Source: Massilia sp. KIM
GTDB lineage: Bacteria > Pseudomonadota > Gammaproteobacteria > Burkholderiales > Burkholderiaceae_D
NCBI RefSeq assembly: GCF_002007115.1
Contig: NZ_MVAD01000003.1
Span: forward strand, 372,001-436,000
Direction: 5' to 3'
DNA length: 64,000 nt
The position numbers were made by a program, and so were the translations under genes. Under the pieces are notes generated by a model, which was not told the origin of the DNA, ran no database searches, and saw nothing but the letters and a program-made list of their open reading frames with translations. Below, piece after piece: positions 29,001-37,292 of this stretch. The first letter of the stretch is position 1; each line of letters starts with the position of its first letter.

Positions 29001-32000
29001 GGTTCGGTATCCGCGCCCGCCAGCGCGCCGCCGCGCACCACGGCCTGGGGCAGGCGCAGGTCGGCGCCGCGGCCGACGAAGCGCGCGCGGCAGGTCTCGA
29101 CGCTCGGCGCGCCGGGCTGGCCGCGCAGGGTCATCTGGTGCAGCAGCACTGGCGCCTCCGGCCCGGTATTGCAGAGCAGCGCGCCATCCTCGAAGGCGGC
29201 GTTGACGCCGCCGCGCCGGCCCGGTTCCACCGGCGGCGCATCCAGCTCGACGTAGCTGGTCAGCTCCAGGGTGCGCGGCGCCGCGCTGCGGTTGGCGATG
29301 CGGATGCGGCGCAGTTCGACGTCGTCGTCCGGGGCCACCACCACGTCGGTCAGCATGTCGATGCCGTGCTCGTGGCGGCGGAAACTGGCGCGGCCTTCCG
29401 CCAGCACCACCTCGTGGCGCTCGGGCTGGGCCAGGGTCGGCGTCAAGGTATTCGACCACAGCGCGCCGCTGTCGGCGTCGCGCACGTAGCAGACCATCGG
29501 GCTGCCTCCCGCACGGGTGAGCAGGCGCTGGTCCCAGCGCGCGCTCCCGCCGCCGTCGCTGGCCACCACGGCGTGCAGGCGGCCGTTGGACAGCAGCTGG
29601 ACTTCGGGCAGGGCGCCGGGTTCCTGGGCATTTGCCGGCGCGATCACGCGGGCGTAGGCGCGCGCCGCCGGCGCGTCCTCCTGCTCCACGCCCGCGCCGT
29701 AATGCGCCGGCAACGCGGCGCCGGAAGCCGGCAGGGCTTCCTGCAGCAGGCCGAGCGCGGCGGCGAGCTCGGTATCGGCCAGGAAGCGGCGCTGCATGGG
29801 GGCCTCGTGCAGCACCTGGGCCAGGGCCAGCAGGCCCTGGGCCTGGTGGCGCGCCACCCAGGCCCGCACCACCACCCGGCGTTCGCCCTGCGGCAGGCGC
29901 GCCGGCGCGTAGTCGATCGCCTCGTAGTAACCGTGTTCGCCCAGCGCGCCCTGCTCCGCCATGCGCCCGAGATTGGCCAGCGCCAGCGCGGGGGCCAGCG
30001 GCAGGGCCAGCATGGCGGCATGGGGCGCGGCCACCAGGTCGTCGGGCGAGCGCCGCTGCAGCGCGCAGGCCGGCAGGCCGAAGCGCCCGAAGCGGTAGCG
30101 CGCCGCGGCGTCGACCGCGTTGCAGCCGGATTCGGCATAGCCCCAGGCCAGGTCGCGCGCACGCGCATGCAGGGCCTGGGCGCGCACGGCGGCGCGGCCG
30201 GCGCCGTCGAGCAGGGTGTCGCGCCAGGACGGCATCAATACCTGGGGGCCGAGGTAGTCCGACAAGGCCCCGCAGCGCGACAGCAGGAGCGCGCCGGCGT
30301 CCTCGATGCGCACCGGGCGTCCGAGCGACCACCAGTGTTCCTGGCCCAGCTGGCCGCCGGCCACCGCGAGGTAGCTGGCCACGCGCGCCTCGGACGCCAG
30401 CAGGTCGCAGCCGTCGCCGTCGATGCGGTCCTCGCGCACGTGGAAGCCGGCCGCCAGCAGGCCGGTGGCGCCGTCGAGCAGGGCGCGGAAGTCCATGCGC
30501 GCCAGTTCGCGCGCCTGCGCGGCCAGCTCGCTCGCCTGCGCAAGGCGCGCGCGGGCGCAGTCGCGGCCCTGCTCCACCAGCCGCGCCAGGCCCTCGCCGG
30601 CGCCGGCGGGCGGCGCCAGCGCCGCCAGCTCGCGCAGGGTCGGGATGCGGGTCAGGTCGGCCCCGATCACGTACTCTTGGGCCGCGCGCATCCAGGGCGC
30701 GAGGGCGAACAGCTCGTCGAGCTGGGCTTCGCACTGCGCGGCCAGGCGCCGCGCCCAGGCGCTCAGCTGCGGATCGGCGTCCTGCGGCAGGCCGGCCGCC
30801 AGCGCGCCCGCCTCCTGGGCGACGGCGCGCAGGCAGTCTGCCAGTCCCGGCAAGGTGTCGACTGCGCGGCAGCGCGCCGGCTCCAGGCAGCGCGACACCG
30901 GGGCCACCAGCTCGCGCAACTGCGGCGGCGCGCTGTCCTCGAGCACGCGCAGGGTGGCGCGGATGCCGTCCAGCTGGCGGCTCCCTGCCACCGCCTGCTC
31001 GGGCAGCTCGTCCAGGCCGGCGGCCAGCAGGCGCAGCGCCAGCGCCAGGCTGCCGCTGTCGGCGGTCGAGACGAAGGCCGGCTCGAGCGGCGCCAGGGTA
31101 TCGCCGTCGTACCACTGGAACAGGTGGCCGCGCCAGCTTTCCAGCAGCTCCACCGACGACAGCGTGGCGCGGGCGCGCGCCAGCAGCGCGCCGCCCGCCA
31201 GGAAGCCGAAGTCGTGCGCGGCCAGCGCGGCCAGCAGCGACAAGCCGATGCCGGCCGGCGAGACGCGCGCGTCGACCGCCGGCTGCGGATGCTCGAGCAC
31301 CGCTTCCGGCGGCAGCGCCTTGGCGCCCGGATGCTCCTCGAAATAGCTCCAGCTGCGGCGCGCCATCGCGGCCAGCCAGGCGCTTTCGGCGCCGGACCAG
31401 CGCGGCGCGCGCTGGCGCGCCGGCTGGCTGGTCCACCAGGCCAGCACCGGTGACAGGAACCACACCAGCAGCAGCGGCGCGGCCGAGAACAGGGCATAGG
31501 GATTGGCAAAGGTGAGCAGCAGCGCCGTGGCCACCGCCAGCGCCGGCGCGAACCACATGCCGCGCCAGCAGTCGACGATGGCGGCGCTGGAGCGCGCCAG
31601 GTACGGCGGGCGCCACTCCAGCAGGCGGCGGCGCGAGACCCGGCGCCGCCACAGCGCGCGGCAGACGGCGTCGAGCTGGCTCCAGGCCGCATGCGGCAGG
31701 AAGGCGGTGGCCAGCGCCGCGCGCACCAGCGGCACGCGCGCGCCGCGCGCCCAGCTTTCCAGGTGCTGGCGCCAGGGCGCGTCGAAGGGACGGTCGGCCA
31801 GCGCGACCAGGCTGCCGGCCAGCGCCGGCAGGAAGTAGACCGAGAGCGTCGCCAGGCTCCAGAACACCGGCCCGGCCAGCGTGCTCCAGCACAGGATGAG
31901 CAGGGCCAGCATGGCCGGCTCGGCCAGGCTGGCGCGGCGCCGGTCGAACAGGCGCCAGCGCGCCGCCGCGCCGACCAGGCGGCGCGCGAGTTGCCAGTGG

Positions 32001-34408
32001 GCGCGCACCGCGCGGTGGCGGCGCAGCACGTGTTCGCCGGGCGTGCCGGGGTGGCCGGCTTCCACGCGCACGTCGTGCACGAAGCCGGCGCGCAGGCGGT
32101 CTTCCTCGGGCAGGCCGGGCAGGAAGCGGCCCTCGTCCTGGCCATCGGCCGCCATCGCGCGCCGCCAGGCGTCGACCTCGTAGATGGCGGCCCAGCCGAC
32201 GCCGCCGTCGCCGGCCGCGCCGCAACCGGCGCCCTGCTCGGCCCACGAGCCGGCGCCGTCCGACCACAGGCGTTCGTAGCGGGTAGCGCCGGCGCCCGGC
32301 AGCGCCGCGCATACCTGCGGGCGCAACATGCCGTGACCCTCGACGACCCGGCCATCCGGCGCGACCAGGGGTTGGTTGAGCGGGTGGGCCATGGCGGCGA
32401 CCAGGCGGCGCGCGGCGTCCAGCCCCAGCATGGCGCCGGCTTCGATGGCGATCACGTAGCGCAGCTCGGCCAGCGCGCGCAGGCCGCCCGCCGCCAGGAG
32501 GAAGCTTGCGCCAGGGTGCTCGCCAGGCTGCTCGCGCGCGCCGCCGCACAGGAAGGCGTTCAAGTCCTCGATCTGGCCGCGGCGGCGCTCGCGGCCGATC
32601 CAGGCCTGCTCTCCGGCGCTCCAGGTGCGCCGGCGCACCAGCAGCAGGAAGGGCTCGATCATGACCGTGTGCGCGTCCGGCTCGCCGTGCTCGTCGACGG
32701 TCTCCTCGACCTGCTCCAGGCGGTGCTTGGCATTCAGGGCCTCGATCGCCGCCTGCGCCTCGGCCAGGAGGGCGGCGTCGCCGGGCAGCTCCTCGGCGCC
32801 GGCGTCCGGCAGGTCGGCCAGCAGGCAGAAACGCAGGCGCGGGTCGCGGTTGGCCAGGTGGCGCATTTCGAGCTCGCGGCACAGCGCGGCCAGAGACGCG
32901 CCCCCGCCCAGCTGGCAGGACACGGCGACCACGGTCTGGGCCTCCCTGGGCAACCCCGCGCCGAAGTCCATGCGCGGGGTCGGCGCGGGCGGCGCCAGCC
33001 AGCCCGACATCATGCGCACCAGCGCGCGCGCCAGCTGGCTCGCGCCCGGCAAGGCCAGCAGTGCGACCAGCAGCGGCAGCAGCGGCCCGGCCCCGTCCTG
33101 GCGCGCGTGCAGCGCCAGCGCCAGCGCGAACAGCAGGCCGAGCGCGGCGCTGGCCCCGATGCGGGTCGTCAGAGCCTGGCGGCGCAGGTGGCGCAAGCGG
33201 CGCAGCCAGCCCGGGCCACCCGTGGCGCCGCGCAGGCGCTCCTCGAGCTGGGCCCGGCCCGGCCCCGCCAGGTAGTAGCCGACGTGGCGCAGGCGCCGGT
33301 CCAGGCCGCCCTCGCCGGTGTCGCGGTGCACGCCGGCCAGCGCCAGCGCCGCCTCGGCCACCTCCGCCTCACCCTGCCCGGTCGCCAGCGCCAGCCGCTC
33401 CACCGCCTGCCGGTACAGGTCGCGGGTGGGGCCATCCATGCGGCCATAGCTGCCGTCCGGGTCCGTGCGCAGCACCTGCTCGACCGCGCCGATGCCTTCG
33501 CCGAAGGCGCGCCAGTCGATGCCACACGCCAGGCGCAGGCTGGCCAGGCTGTTGGCGGCCGACACCGCGTCGTCCGCCTCTTCGCTGCGTTCGAGCTGCA
33601 TCTGCTGGGCGATCGAGGAGCCGGCGTCCGCCAGGCGGGCGCCGATCCAGTCCAGCGAGCGGGCCAGCGCCGTCCCCTGTCCGTGCAGGCGGCGCGCCAG
33701 CTCGGCCACGAAACTGCTGCCGAGCGGCTGGCGGCTGCGCGCCATGTCGGCCACCAGCAGGACCAGGTCGCCCGGGCGCTGTTCGGCGGTGTCGACCATG
33801 CGTACGGCCCAGCCGGCCGCCGCTTCGCGCTCCTGGCAGGCGCGCGCCGCGCGCGCGGCCAGGCGCCGCAGGTTGTCGATCAGGGCCACCCGCAGCAGGG
33901 CCGGCAGCGCATCCAGTTCGGCCAGCGCCAGCGGCAGGCCTTCCTGGTAGGCCGCGAGGAAGCGCGCCAGCTGGTCCGGCTCCACCCGGCCGTCGCCGTG
34001 GGCCACGGCCTCCAGCACCAGGCTCCAGGCGCGGGCCTCGCCCCCGGGCGCGAGACGCGGCAGCGCGCGCACCGCGTGCAGCAGCTCGCCACGCGCCAGG
34101 CGCACCTGGGCGTCGACCAGGTGGTAGTGTTCGAGCAGGTGGGCGGCGCAGGGAGGCAGCGCGAAGCCGGCGCGCGCCGCACGGTCGAGGACGTCGCAGG
34201 CGGCGGCGATGGCGGCCGCATTGGCGTCCAGCAGGGACAGGAGATCGGCGGCCGGCGCACGGCCGGCCAGGCGATGGCGCGCGGCGAGCTGGCGGCCGTG
34301 GACCGCGAGCTGGGCGCTGCTGAGCGGCGCGGCGCGCAAGGGCGCAGCATCGGTGGCCAGCGTGTCGGCCTGCGCAGCGCCATGCGGCGCGGGCGGCCGG
34401 TCGGCCAT
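26042..34408 (-). CDS. Giant NdvB-like protein with degenerate catalytic motifs
   Basis: A 2788-residue homologue of cyclic beta-1,2-glucan synthases, full family length. Order: N-terminal helical region, membrane segments near 425-465, GT84-like domain (about 490-820), more membrane segments (about 830-870, 945-990), a glycoamylase-like central domain (about 1010-1550) and two GH94-type blocks (1560-2780). The GT84 D-x-D-containing LDADT motif reads IEAGA near residue 652, and the later RHRW region reads RHRAVRAHWQ. The GH94 DWNDGM site is replaced near residue 2489 by ARLHGEAQGPG. The central domain keeps AESGCN (about 1425) where relatives have SESAYN. The start may be this ATG or a GTG at 34444. 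Activity is therefore doubtful for two of three domains. Confidence 0.9.
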   Translation of the reverse strand: MADRPPAPHGAAQADTLATDAAPLRAAPLSSAQLAVHGRQLAARHRLAGRAPAADLLSLLDANAAAIAAACDVLDRAARAGFALPPCAAHLLEHYHLVDAQVRLARGELLHAVRALPRLAPGGEARAWSLVLEAVAHGDGRVEPDQLARFLAAYQEGLPLALAELDALPALLRVALIDNLRRLAARAARACQEREAAAGWAVRMVDTAEQRPGDLVLLVADMARSRQPLGSSFVAELARRLHGQGTALARSLDWIGARLADAGSSIAQQMQLERSEEADDAVSAANSLASLRLACGIDWRAFGEGIGAVEQVLRTDPDGSYGRMDGPTRDLYRQAVERLALATGQGEAEVAEAALALAGVHRDTGEGGLDRRLRHVGYYLAGPGRAQLEERLRGATGGPGWLRRLRHLRRQALTTRIGASAALGLLFALALALHARQDGAGPLLPLLVALLALPGASQLARALVRMMSGWLAPPAPTPRMDFGAGLPREAQTVVAVSCQLGGGASLAALCRELEMRHLANRDPRLRFCLLADLPDAGAEELPGDAALLAEAQAAIEALNAKHRLEQVEETVDEHGEPDAHTVMIEPFLLLVRRRTWSAGEQAWIGRERRRGQIEDLNAFLCGGAREQPGEHPGASFLLAAGGLRALAELRYVIAIEAGAMLGLDAARRLVAAMAHPLNQPLVAPDGRVVEGHGMLRPQVCAALPGAGATRYERLWSDGAGSWAEQGAGCGAAGDGGVGWAAIYEVDAWRRAMAADGQDEGRFLPGLPEEDRLRAGFVHDVRVEAGHPGTPGEHVLRRHRAVRAHWQLARRLVGAAARWRLFDRRRASLAEPAMLALLILCWSTLAGPVFWSLATLSVYFLPALAGSLVALADRPFDAPWRQHLESWARGARVPLVRAALATAFLPHAAWSQLDAVCRALWRRRVSRRRLLEWRPPYLARSSAAIVDCWRGMWFAPALAVATALLLTFANPYALFSAAPLLLVWFLSPVLAWWTSQPARQRAPRWSGAESAWLAAMARRSWSYFEEHPGAKALPPEAVLEHPQPAVDARVSPAGIGLSLLAALAAHDFGFLAGGALLARARATLSSVELLESWRGHLFQWYDGDTLAPLEPAFVSTADSGSLALALRLLAAGLDELPEQAVAGSRQLDGIRATLRVLEDSAPPQLRELVAPVSRCLEPARCRAVDTLPGLADCLRAVAQEAGALAAGLPQDADPQLSAWARRLAAQCEAQLDELFALAPWMRAAQEYVIGADLTRIPTLRELAALAPPAGAGEGLARLVEQGRDCARARLAQASELAAQARELARMDFRALLDGATGLLAAGFHVREDRIDGDGCDLLASEARVASYLAVAGGQLGQEHWWSLGRPVRIEDAGALLLSRCGALSDYLGPQVLMPSWRDTLLDGAGRAAVRAQALHARARDLAWGYAESGCNAVDAAARYRFGRFGLPACALQRRSPDDLVAAPHAAMLALPLAPALALANLGRMAEQGALGEHGYYEAIDYAPARLPQGERRVVVRAWVARHQAQGLLALAQVLHEAPMQRRFLADTELAAALGLLQEALPASGAALPAHYGAGVEQEDAPAARAYARVIAPANAQEPGALPEVQLLSNGRLHAVVASDGGGSARWDQRLLTRAGGSPMVCYVRDADSGALWSNTLTPTLAQPERHEVVLAEGRASFRRHEHGIDMLTDVVVAPDDDVELRRIRIANRSAAPRTLELTSYVELDAPPVEPGRRGGVNAAFEDGALLCNTGPEAPVLLHQMTLRGQPGAPSVETCRARFVGRGADLRLPQAVVRGGALAGADTEPAQPVLAMRHTLVLAPGQEATVDLLLGAAGSLGVARELARRYRSGALVDHAIEAAWTQGQAFLRRMELGEADAQLYTRLAGCVLAPVPALRADAALIARNVLGRADLAPYGVSGALPVVLLQVGQGPDTGLVRQALQAHAYWRSRGLAVDLLVLCDSQAAREQAMHLAAPLLDPNSFEQPGGVHVHLLHALPQEDRILLRSIARVLLSDERGGLHDQLRRAARPRAVLPPAFAPAADAPAWTVQAPPLEAPELRQDNGIGGYTLDGKEYVIRCGAGAPAPAAPWPNLLANPEFGSVVSERGHASSWSGHHGARVTAGGEDELAPRSGEAFYLRDEDSGVFWSPTPWPAASGAPYLTRHGFGYSVFEHLAHGIRSELRCFVAQDAPLKYSVLRLRNDSSAPRRLSVTGYAEWLLDDPQAPPGLQVVTGIDLASGALFARNAFGAGFHDKVGFFHLDAVQVAASADRMEFLGPQGCMAQPAAMARAGLSGSVGAGLDPCAALQAQVLLPPGEELELVFVLGVAGPGSLDASRVVQRHGGAAAAAAAWEQLRAWWDATLGCVELRSPDPALDLLVNGWLPYQSIAAAMGERSPALRLQASLAALHARPELVREQLLRAAQDFAQAGTGDGAPYVADYLWLPFVLARYLAATGDHALLGESPAGREDLYQHCVHGLRGCLRFGERGLPLAGARLHGEAQGPGSRSESVQLAFFMGLVLQRFAEVAERRGDFGFATTCSGAALALAAQAEEHGWDGEWYRWAYLDDGGALGSQASGACRLDLATQAWALLAGAARGEAAMRAAALRLDGEAAARSEPPADGQWAPGLDACPGQEHRATAWAAMALARLDEGARAWQLARLLDPAARSANPDACARYAAPPYFLTDGLRTIAPNAGRAFGGCYTVAPAWTWLLVVEALLGLERQGQRLLLAPCAPPGEGELVLRYRYRRTIYEISVRAGAGGQGLTLDGVPLAEPGIVLADDARLHRVQLRA

Positions 34409-34611
34409 CGGATCGGTTTCAGGTTTCAACAGGGACCTCGACACAGAGGCGTGCGCCGCCGACCGCCGGCGCGCAGGGGCGCCCGGGGCGGATCAGGGCA
34501 GGAGACGCTGGGCGCGCACGGCCACCGCCATGCTAGAAGAAGCTCGGCGGCGTCACCGTGCGGTGGCGTACACAGCAGGCGGATGCCTGCCGGGCTGCGG
34601 ATGGTGTGGGG

Positions 34612-36561
34612 TCAGTGGGCCAGCGCGAGCCCGCCGGCCAGGCACCAGGTGTGGGCGTGCCCGAGGCGGCGCAGGGTGCGCGCCGCGCGCAGGCTGCGCG
34701 CGCCGCTGCGGCACACGAACAGCAGCGGGCGGCCGTCCTGGGCGATGAAATGGGGAGCGTGTTCCGCCAGGCGCGCCAGCGGCACGTTGTGCGCGGCGCG
34801 GCCGTGCAGGCGCGCCTCGCCCGCGCCGTGCTCGCGCAGGTCGCGCACGTCGACCACGATGGCGTCCGGATGCTGCTCCAGCAGGCGCAGGGCGGCGCCG
34901 GCGTCGAGTTCCATGCCGGTTTCGTCCTGCGGCGCAGCGGCCGCCGCCACGGCGCGCTCGGTCTCGCTGCCGCACAACAGGGCGTCGGCTAGCGGCGCGG
35001 CAGCCAGGCCGAGCGCGCCGCCGAACACATAGCGCGCGTCGCCGGCCGCCGGGACGTACAGATAATTGCTGGCGCCGCCCAGCTCCACCCGCGCCAGCAC
35101 GCCGGCGCCCAGGTTCAGCTCGGGGCAGTCGGCGGGCCAGCCCGGCGCGCCGCCCGCCAGGGCGCACAGCGCGGCCGCGCCAGCGGAGTCGGTCCCGGTA
35201 TGCAGCGCGGCGCGCAGCCGGTAGCCGCCCGCCTCCAGCATGGCGGCGATGCGCGGCGCCAGCGCGGCCGGCGGATCGATCGCGACGCAGGCGCGCGCGC
35301 CGGCGTCGAACAGCAGCCAGCCGGTCTGGCCCTCGGCGTCGAGCTGCAGCATGCCCTGCTCATGGTCCTTCAGCAGCGGCGACGGGGAAAGCTGGGGCAG
35401 GCGCAGCGCGCGTCCGCAGCGCATGATGCGCTCGCAGGCGGCGTCGATGGTGGCGTCCTCCACCAGCGGGCCGAAGGACATCCGCAGCGCCGAGGCGCTG
35501 CGCGCCGGGTCCAGGCCCATCGCGTCCAGCACGTAGCTGGACACGGCCTTGGCCGCCGAACAGGCCGAACCCGCGCTGACGCGCACGCCGGCGGCGTCGA
35601 AGATCTCCAGCAGGTCGGCGCTGGAGGCGCCCGGCACCGAGAAATTGAGCGTGGTCGGCAGCGCCTGCTCCAGCGGCGCGTTGAAGACGATGCCGGGGAA
35701 GGCCTGGCGCAGGGCCGCCACCAGGCGCGCGCGGCAGGCCGCCAATTGCGCGTGGCCGCGGAAGGTGTCGCCGCGCTCGAGCGCTTCCAGCACCGCGCCG
35801 AAGGCGGCGATGCCGGCCATGTTCTCGGTGCCGGAGCGCTGGCCCTCTTCCTGGCCGCCGCCGCACATCAGGGGCGTGAAGGGCGCGCCTTCGCGCACGT
35901 AGAGCAGGCCGACGCCCTTGGGGGCGTACAGCTTGTGACCCGAGAACGGCGCGTAGTCGATGCGGGTCGCGCCAAGCGCCAGCGGCAGCTTGCCCAGCGC
36001 CTGCACGCAGTCGACCATCCACAGCGCCGGGCTGTGTTCCAGCGCGGCGGCGATGCCCTCCAGGTCCGACACCACCCCGGTCTCGTTGTTGGCCGCCATG
36101 GTGCAGACCAGGGCGGCGCGCGGCGCGAGCTCGCGCAGCACTTCGAGCCGATGGCGGCCGTCCGCGTCGACCGGCAGCGCGCGCAGTTCCAGTCCGGCGC
36201 CCAGCACCCTGTTCCAGTGCGCCAGGCTCTCCGGCACCGCCTTGTGCTCGGTGGCGCCGTACAGCAGCAGATCGCCGCAGGCCTCGCCACGCTCGCGGCA
36301 CTCGCGCACCGCGCACAGGGCCGACAGCACCGCGGTCTGGATGCCTTCGGTGGCGCCGCTGTTGAACATCACCCTGCCCCGCGGCGCGCCGATCACCCGC
36401 CGGGCCGCGGCGCGCGCCGCCTCGCGCACGGCCCGCGCGCGCAGGCCGGCGGCATGGCTGCTGCTCGGGTTGCCGTAGCAGTCGCGCATGGCGGCCATGG
36501 CGGCGTCCAGCGCGGCCGGCAGCACGGGCGATGTTGCGTTCGAGTCAAGGTAAATTTCCAT
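34612..36561 (-). CDS. Cysteine desulfurase - MBL-like - rhodanese fusion
   Basis: A 649-residue three-part protein. Residues 1-390 are a NifS/IscS-type cysteine desulfurase: PLP lysine in SGHKLYAPKG (about 210) and persulfide cysteine in SAGSACSA (about 332). Residues 405-530 resemble a metallo-beta-lactamase fold of the persulfide-dioxygenase kind, but the HTHxDH zinc motif reads HTGTDS, so metal binding is probably lost. Residues 540-649 are a rhodanese domain with active-site CRSGAR (Cys about 617). The AT-rich 154-nt region upstream is shared with a divergent AsnC-type gene. Likely role: taking sulfur from cysteine and passing it to the rhodanese; the exact acceptor is unknown. Confidence 0.9.
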   Translation of the reverse strand: MEIYLDSNATSPVLPAALDAAMAAMRDCYGNPSSSHAAGLRARAVREAARAAARRVIGAPRGRVMFNSGATEGIQTAVLSALCAVRECRERGEACGDLLLYGATEHKAVPESLAHWNRVLGAGLELRALPVDADGRHRLEVLRELAPRAALVCTMAANNETGVVSDLEGIAAALEHSPALWMVDCVQALGKLPLALGATRIDYAPFSGHKLYAPKGVGLLYVREGAPFTPLMCGGGQEEGQRSGTENMAGIAAFGAVLEALERGDTFRGHAQLAACRARLVAALRQAFPGIVFNAPLEQALPTTLNFSVPGASSADLLEIFDAAGVRVSAGSACSAAKAVSSYVLDAMGLDPARSASALRMSFGPLVEDATIDAACERIMRCGRALRLPQLSPSPLLKDHEQGMLQLDAEGQTGWLLFDAGARACVAIDPPAALAPRIAAMLEAGGYRLRAALHTGTDSAGAAALCALAGGAPGWPADCPELNLGAGVLARVELGGASNYLYVPAAGDARYVFGGALGLAAAPLADALLCGSETERAVAAAAAPQDETGMELDAGAALRLLEQHPDAIVVDVRDLREHGAGEARLHGRAAHNVPLARLAEHAPHFIAQDGRPLLFVCRSGARSLRAARTLRRLGHAHTWCLAGGLALAH

Positions 36562-36715
36562 CTTCTAAAAGAAATGCCAAAAATGTAAAAATTTGTCGCA
36601 ATGCGAGTTATTGTCCAGTAATATGGTAAGGAGTTGCGATAGTAAGAACGTTCCAAATTTCCTGATTTTTGGTCGAACTGAAGCATATGCATTCTTAAAA
36701 TACTCATATCTGCAC
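36562..36715. promoter_or_regulatory. AT-rich divergent promoter region (desulfurase / AsnC)
   Basis: A strikingly AT-rich region between divergent starts, with several A/T tracts and a GCATATGC palindrome near 36683. AsnC/Lrp proteins bind such AT-rich DNA cooperatively and often regulate both neighbours. No exact operator is assigned. Confidence 0.55.
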
Positions 36716-37201
36716 ATGAATTCTCTCGACAAGTTTGATTGCGCGATTCTTGCGGCCCTGCAAGCGGACGCGACCCTCTCCATCTCCGGCCTGAGCGAAA
36801 AGGTCGGCCTGTCCAGCACCCCCTGCTGGAAGCGCGTCAAGCGCCTGGAAGAAGAGGGTTATATCGAAAGCCGCGTCAGCATCGTCAACCGCAACAAGGT
36901 CGGGCTGCCGGTGACCGTCTTCGTCAGCGTGCGCACGCCCGAGCACGACGAAAAATGGCTGGCGCGCTTCGCCTCCGCGGTCGAGGCCCTGCCCGAAGTG
37001 CTGGAATTTCACCGCATGAGCGGCGACGTCGACTACCTGCTCAAGGTGGTCACCACCGACATCGCCGGCTACGACCGCTTCTACAAGAAGCTGATCAAGA
37101 CCGCGCGCCTAACCGGGGTCTCGTCCGCCTTCTCGATGGAACAAATCAAATTCACCACGGCCCTGCCGCTGGAGCTGATCTCGCACGGCCTGCCCGCGTA
37201 A
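36716..37201 (+). CDS. Lrp/AsnC-family transcriptional regulator
   Basis: A 161-residue regulator: an N-terminal winged helix (LDKFDCAILAALQADATLSI, then STPCWKRVKRLEEEGYI) and a C-terminal RAM/AsnC sensor domain (VEALPEVLEFHRMSGDVDYL). The ATG at 36716 gives the standard family N-terminus; the open frame upstream is AT-rich and unlikely to be coding. It is divergent from the cysteine desulfurase fusion, so cysteine or another sulfur amino acid is the likely effector, as with cysteine-detoxification regulators of this family (inference). Confidence 0.95.
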   Translation: MNSLDKFDCAILAALQADATLSISGLSEKVGLSSTPCWKRVKRLEEEGYIESRVSIVNRNKVGLPVTVFVSVRTPEHDEKWLARFASAVEALPEVLEFHRMSGDVDYLLKVVTTDIAGYDRFYKKLIKTARLTGVSSAFSMEQIKFTTALPLELISHGLPA

Positions 37202-37292
37202 GTACGCTGCGCATGGCGCTGCGCAGGCATTCCGCCGCGCGCCGGTTTCATGCGATGATGGCGGCCGTTCGCATACAACGGAGACCAAGGGA

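Noticed and set aside
26063..32882. Very long open frames on both strands within the giant gene
   Set aside because: High GC leaves few stops in other frames; their translations are Arg/Ala/Gly-rich and lack domains, while the chosen frame matches NdvB-type proteins throughout.
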